From Actinomycetes bacterium (GTDB taxonomy: Bacteria; Actinomycetota; Actinomycetes; Propionibacteriales; Propionibacteriaceae), in contig WQUE01000076.1 in assembly GCA_009785885.1 (NCBI GenBank), positions 1-6,695 on the forward strand: a stretch of DNA of 6,695 bases, read 5' to 3'. Both the position numbers and the translations under genes were made by a program. Below, piece by piece: positions 5,307 to 6,695 of this stretch. The notes under the pieces are model-generated. The model had not been told where the DNA came from. It ran no database searches and was given only the letters and a program-made list of their open reading frames with translations. Position 1 is the first letter of the stretch, and the number at the start of each line of letters is the position of its first letter.

Positions 5307-5325
5307 CGGCCGAAGCGGGCGGCCG
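5307..5325. terminator. Hairpin filling the 21-bp gap between convergent genes
   Basis: CGGCCG (5307-5312) and CGGCCG (5320-5325) form a 6-bp all-GC stem around the 7-nt loop AAGCGGG. The hairpin occupies nearly all of the gap (5305-5325) between the lipoprotein stop and the stop of the membrane-protein gene. There is no U tract. Its position suggests a bidirectional terminator; the short stem keeps confidence moderate. Confidence 0.45.
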
Positions 5326-5745
5326 TCAAAGGCGGATGCCGCCGTCGTCCGGGTCGGGGGTGTGCCGGGGCAGGATCACGAACAGGCACAAGGCCAGCGC
5401 CGCGCCGAAACACAGCCCGGCTCCACCGGTGATCCAGCCGGGCAGTGGCACCCCGGTGACGTGCAGCAGGGCGACGACGATCGGGCAGGCGAACAGTGCG
5501 GCGGCGACCCAGGCGATGGGCCGGCGGGGCAGGTGCAGCGGACCGGGCGTCGGGGCGATGAAACGGTCGGACTCGTCGGGCGTCGGGTCGGCCGAGGACA
5601 GGGCGGCGTCGAACGAGAACGCGTCGGCCGGCCTGTAGGGCTGCGTCGGCGGTCCGGGCTCACGGATGACTTTCCCGCGCACCCGGATGCCGAACTCGTC
5701 GTCGACGAGGGCGCGGAAACGGGCGTCGACGTCGTCCTCCGCCAT
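5326..5745 (-). CDS. Small two-helix membrane protein
   Basis: This 139-residue membrane protein is of unknown function. The acidic N-terminus (MAEDDVDARFRALVDDEFG) and a Pro-rich stretch up to residue 75 (HLPRRP) should be cytoplasmic by the positive-inside rule. Two membrane helices follow: about 77-97 (IAWVAAALFACPIVVALLHVT) and about 104-125 (WITGGAGLCFGAALALCLFVIL), joined by a short GVPLP turn. The tail PRHTPDPDDGGIRL would return to the cytoplasm. Proteins of this layout, a 'D..FRALV' N-terminus followed by a helical hairpin and a DPDD tail, are common in actinobacteria and lack an assigned role. The start ATG 5745 has GGGGAGG 5 nt upstream, and the frame upstream of it would read through the divergent promoter. 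The gene is convergent with the lipoprotein gene and divergent from the acyltransferase gene, so a link to lipid metabolism is possible but unproven. Confidence 0.85.
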   Translation of the reverse strand: MAEDDVDARFRALVDDEFGIRVRGKVIREPGPPTQPYRPADAFSFDAALSSADPTPDESDRFIAPTPGPLHLPRRPIAWVAAALFACPIVVALLHVTGVPLPGWITGGAGLCFGAALALCLFVILPRHTPDPDDGGIRL

Positions 5746-5778
5746 GGCCGCCTCCCCTCGACGATCCGTGTGGCACCC

Positions 5779-5784
5779 AGCATA
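5779..5784 (-). promoter_or_regulatory. Candidate -10 box (TATGCT) for the small membrane-protein gene
   Basis: On the minus strand TATGCT fits TANNNT and lies about 33 nt upstream of the ATG at 5745, leaving a short leader that contains the ribosome binding site. No -35 consensus is seen. Its first base is 21 bp from that of the -10 box for the opposite gene. Confidence 0.5.
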
Positions 5785-5804
5785 GGCCGTGCGGCCAGAC
5801 GTAC

Positions 5805-5810
5805 TAGGGT
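5805..5810 (+). promoter_or_regulatory. Candidate -10 box (TAGGGT) for the acyltransferase gene
   Basis: TAGGGT fits TANNNT and lies 38 nt before the ATG at 5849, giving a leader of about 32 nt with a purine-rich ribosome binding site (GGGAGGGGG, 5831-5839). It would exclude the upstream in-frame start at 5789 from the transcript. It stands almost back to back with the opposing -10 at 5779-5784. Confidence 0.5.
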
Positions 5811-5848
5811 TGGCTCGGCGGATGCGACAGGGGAGGGGGTGCGCCGGC

Positions 5849-6595
5849 ATGGGGCGGTGGTATCGATTCATGTCGCGGGGCATCGGCGCGCCGCTGTTCA
5901 CGCACGTGCTGCGGACGCGTCTGGTGGGTGCCGAGGTAATTCCCCCCCGCGGACCGGGCATCATTGCGGCGAATCACCTCGGTGGTACGGACGTGGTCTT
6001 CGTCCCGGCCCTGCTGGACCGGCCCGTGTCGTACCCCGCGAAGGCCGAGCTGTTCGAGGGCAAGGGCCTCAAGTGGGTGCTGTCGGCCTGGCTTCGTTCC
6101 ATGGGCCAGGTGCCCCTGGATCGGCGCGGCGGAAGGGCCGGCGTCGACGGGCTTCGCCCGCTGGTCGAGGTCCTCGAGCGCGGCGGTCTTGTCGGGATCT
6201 TCCCCGAGGGCACGCGGTCGCCCGACGGCCGCCTGTATCGGGGTCACACCGGCGTGGCACGCCTGGCGCTCGTGACGGGCGCCCCCGTGTACCCCGTCGG
6301 CATGTCCAACACGCACCTGCGTCCGGGATTCCTCGGGTTACCCAGCCTGCGCACGGCGAAGGCCGTGTTCGGCCCCCCGCTCGACTTCTCGGCCTGGCAG
6401 GGACGCGGCGGCGAGCCGGAGGTGCTGCGCCGCGTCACCGACGACATCATGCGGGCGATCCAGCAGATCACGGGCCAGGAGTACGTCGACGTGTACGCCA
6501 ACCGTGTCAAGGGGGGTGAACTCACCCCGGACGAGGTGGAGCGGCACGTCCTGCCCCATCCGGGGGCCGGTACACCGCCCGGGCTCAGCGCGTGA
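5849..6595 (+). CDS. 1-acyl-sn-glycerol-3-phosphate acyltransferase (PlsC family)
   Basis: This 248-residue protein belongs to the PlsC/LPLAT family, which transfers an acyl chain to lysophosphatidic acid to make phosphatidic acid in membrane phospholipid synthesis. All four acyltransferase blocks are present: block I NHLGGTD with catalytic H43 and D48 (HX4D), block II VPLDRRGG (88-95), block III FPEGTRS (118-124) binding the glycerol phosphate, and block IV VYPVGM (147-152). The N-terminus (RWYRFMSRGIGAPLFTHVL) is basic and hydrophobic, consistent with peripheral or shallow membrane attachment. ATG 5849 has GGGAGGGGG 9 nt upstream; the longer frame from 5789 would begin before the predicted -10 box. 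The C-terminal 'EYVDVYA' segment is common in actinobacterial members. Actinobacteria carry several PlsC paralogues, and some acylate other lipids, so the exact acceptor is not settled. The gene end overlaps the convergent regulator gene by 11 bp. Confidence 0.93.
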   Translation: MGRWYRFMSRGIGAPLFTHVLRTRLVGAEVIPPRGPGIIAANHLGGTDVVFVPALLDRPVSYPAKAELFEGKGLKWVLSAWLRSMGQVPLDRRGGRAGVDGLRPLVEVLERGGLVGIFPEGTRSPDGRLYRGHTGVARLALVTGAPVYPVGMSNTHLRPGFLGLPSLRTAKAVFGPPLDFSAWQGRGGEPEVLRRVTDDIMRAIQQITGQEYVDVYANRVKGGELTPDEVERHVLPHPGAGTPPGLSA

Positions 6596-6695
6596 TGACC
6601 CCGGACAGCTTGCCGCAGAGCGTGCGCAGCTGCTCCTGCTCCGCGTCGTTCAGCGCCCGCGTCACGACGTCGGCGACGCTGCGGTCGTGGGCCTT
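6585..6695 (-). CDS. C-terminal end of a probable MarR-family regulator
   Basis: Only the last 36 codons and the TGA stop (6585-6587) lie in the window; the start is beyond the right edge. The peptide begins KAHDRSVADVVTRAL and continues NDAEQEQLRTLCGKLSGVITR. It resembles the C-terminal dimerisation helices of MarR-type winged-helix regulators, where an acidic 'L..aEqeqLr.LL.kL' segment follows the DNA-binding wing. That assignment rests on a short tail and is tentative; another helical protein is possible. The frame is open and ends in a convergent tail-to-tail overlap with the acyltransferase gene. Confidence 0.55.
   Translation of the reverse strand, partial: KAHDRSVADVVTRALNDAEQEQLRTLCGKLSGVITR

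Noticed and set aside
5362..6519. A 385-codon plus frame overlapping the small membrane-protein and acyltransferase genes.
   Set aside because: It runs antisense to one supported gene and out of frame with the other, and its product is Gly/Arg-rich without motifs.

Overview
This is a high-GC window with strong G/C bias at third codon positions, GTG as well as ATG starts, and gene families typical of Actinomycetota: a DnaQ-type exonuclease fused to a UvrC-like GIY-YIG module, a short cytosolic cyclophilin, and a helical membrane protein ending in the 'IKGNAxSMKYH...EVWF...AGF' domain. Nothing in the sequence fixes the genus. The region reads as ordinary chromosome. I see no transposase, integrase, CRISPR array, tRNA or rRNA.

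Layout. (1) 1-949, minus: 3'-truncated gene for an 11-residue-repeat protein with one membrane helix and a C-terminal sunset-like domain. (2) 950-1156: divergent intergenic region with a leader hairpin, a candidate -10 box for each direction and a palindrome exactly midway between them. (3) 1157-1672, plus: cyclophilin peptidyl-prolyl isomerase. (4) 1677-3458, minus: DEDDh exonuclease/UvrC-like protein, convergent with the cyclophilin gene; a 25-bp near-perfect inverted repeat covers the junction. (5) 3459-3737: divergent spacer with a 23-bp direct repeat and GC hairpin. (6) 3738-3971, plus: 77-residue protein with a C-x2-C-x6-C-x2-C cluster. (7) 4003-5304, plus: lipoprotein with a C-terminal HExxH zinc-peptidase-like domain. 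(8) 5326-5745, minus: 139-residue two-helix membrane protein, convergent with the lipoprotein gene across a 21-bp gap that is a hairpin. (9) 5849-6595, plus: PlsC-type acyltransferase, divergent from gene 8 with back-to-back -10 boxes. (10) 6585-6695, minus: last 36 codons of a probable MarR-family regulator, overlapping the acyltransferase gene end by 11 bp.

The genes do not form one pathway. They alternate strands as convergent and divergent pairs, so most are probably transcribed separately; the only plausible co-directional unit is the small cysteine protein with the lipoprotein. Several genes sit directly behind a TANNNT -10 box with a short or absent leader, as is common in actinobacteria. 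The most unusual items are the hendecad-repeat membrane protein with its recently expanded 33-bp repeats, the symmetric divergent promoter between it and the cyclophilin gene, and the UvrC-like fusion protein, which keeps the UvrC four-cysteine spacing and carries an exact 21-bp in-frame duplication. I did not find convincing evidence of a wholly new multi-gene system.
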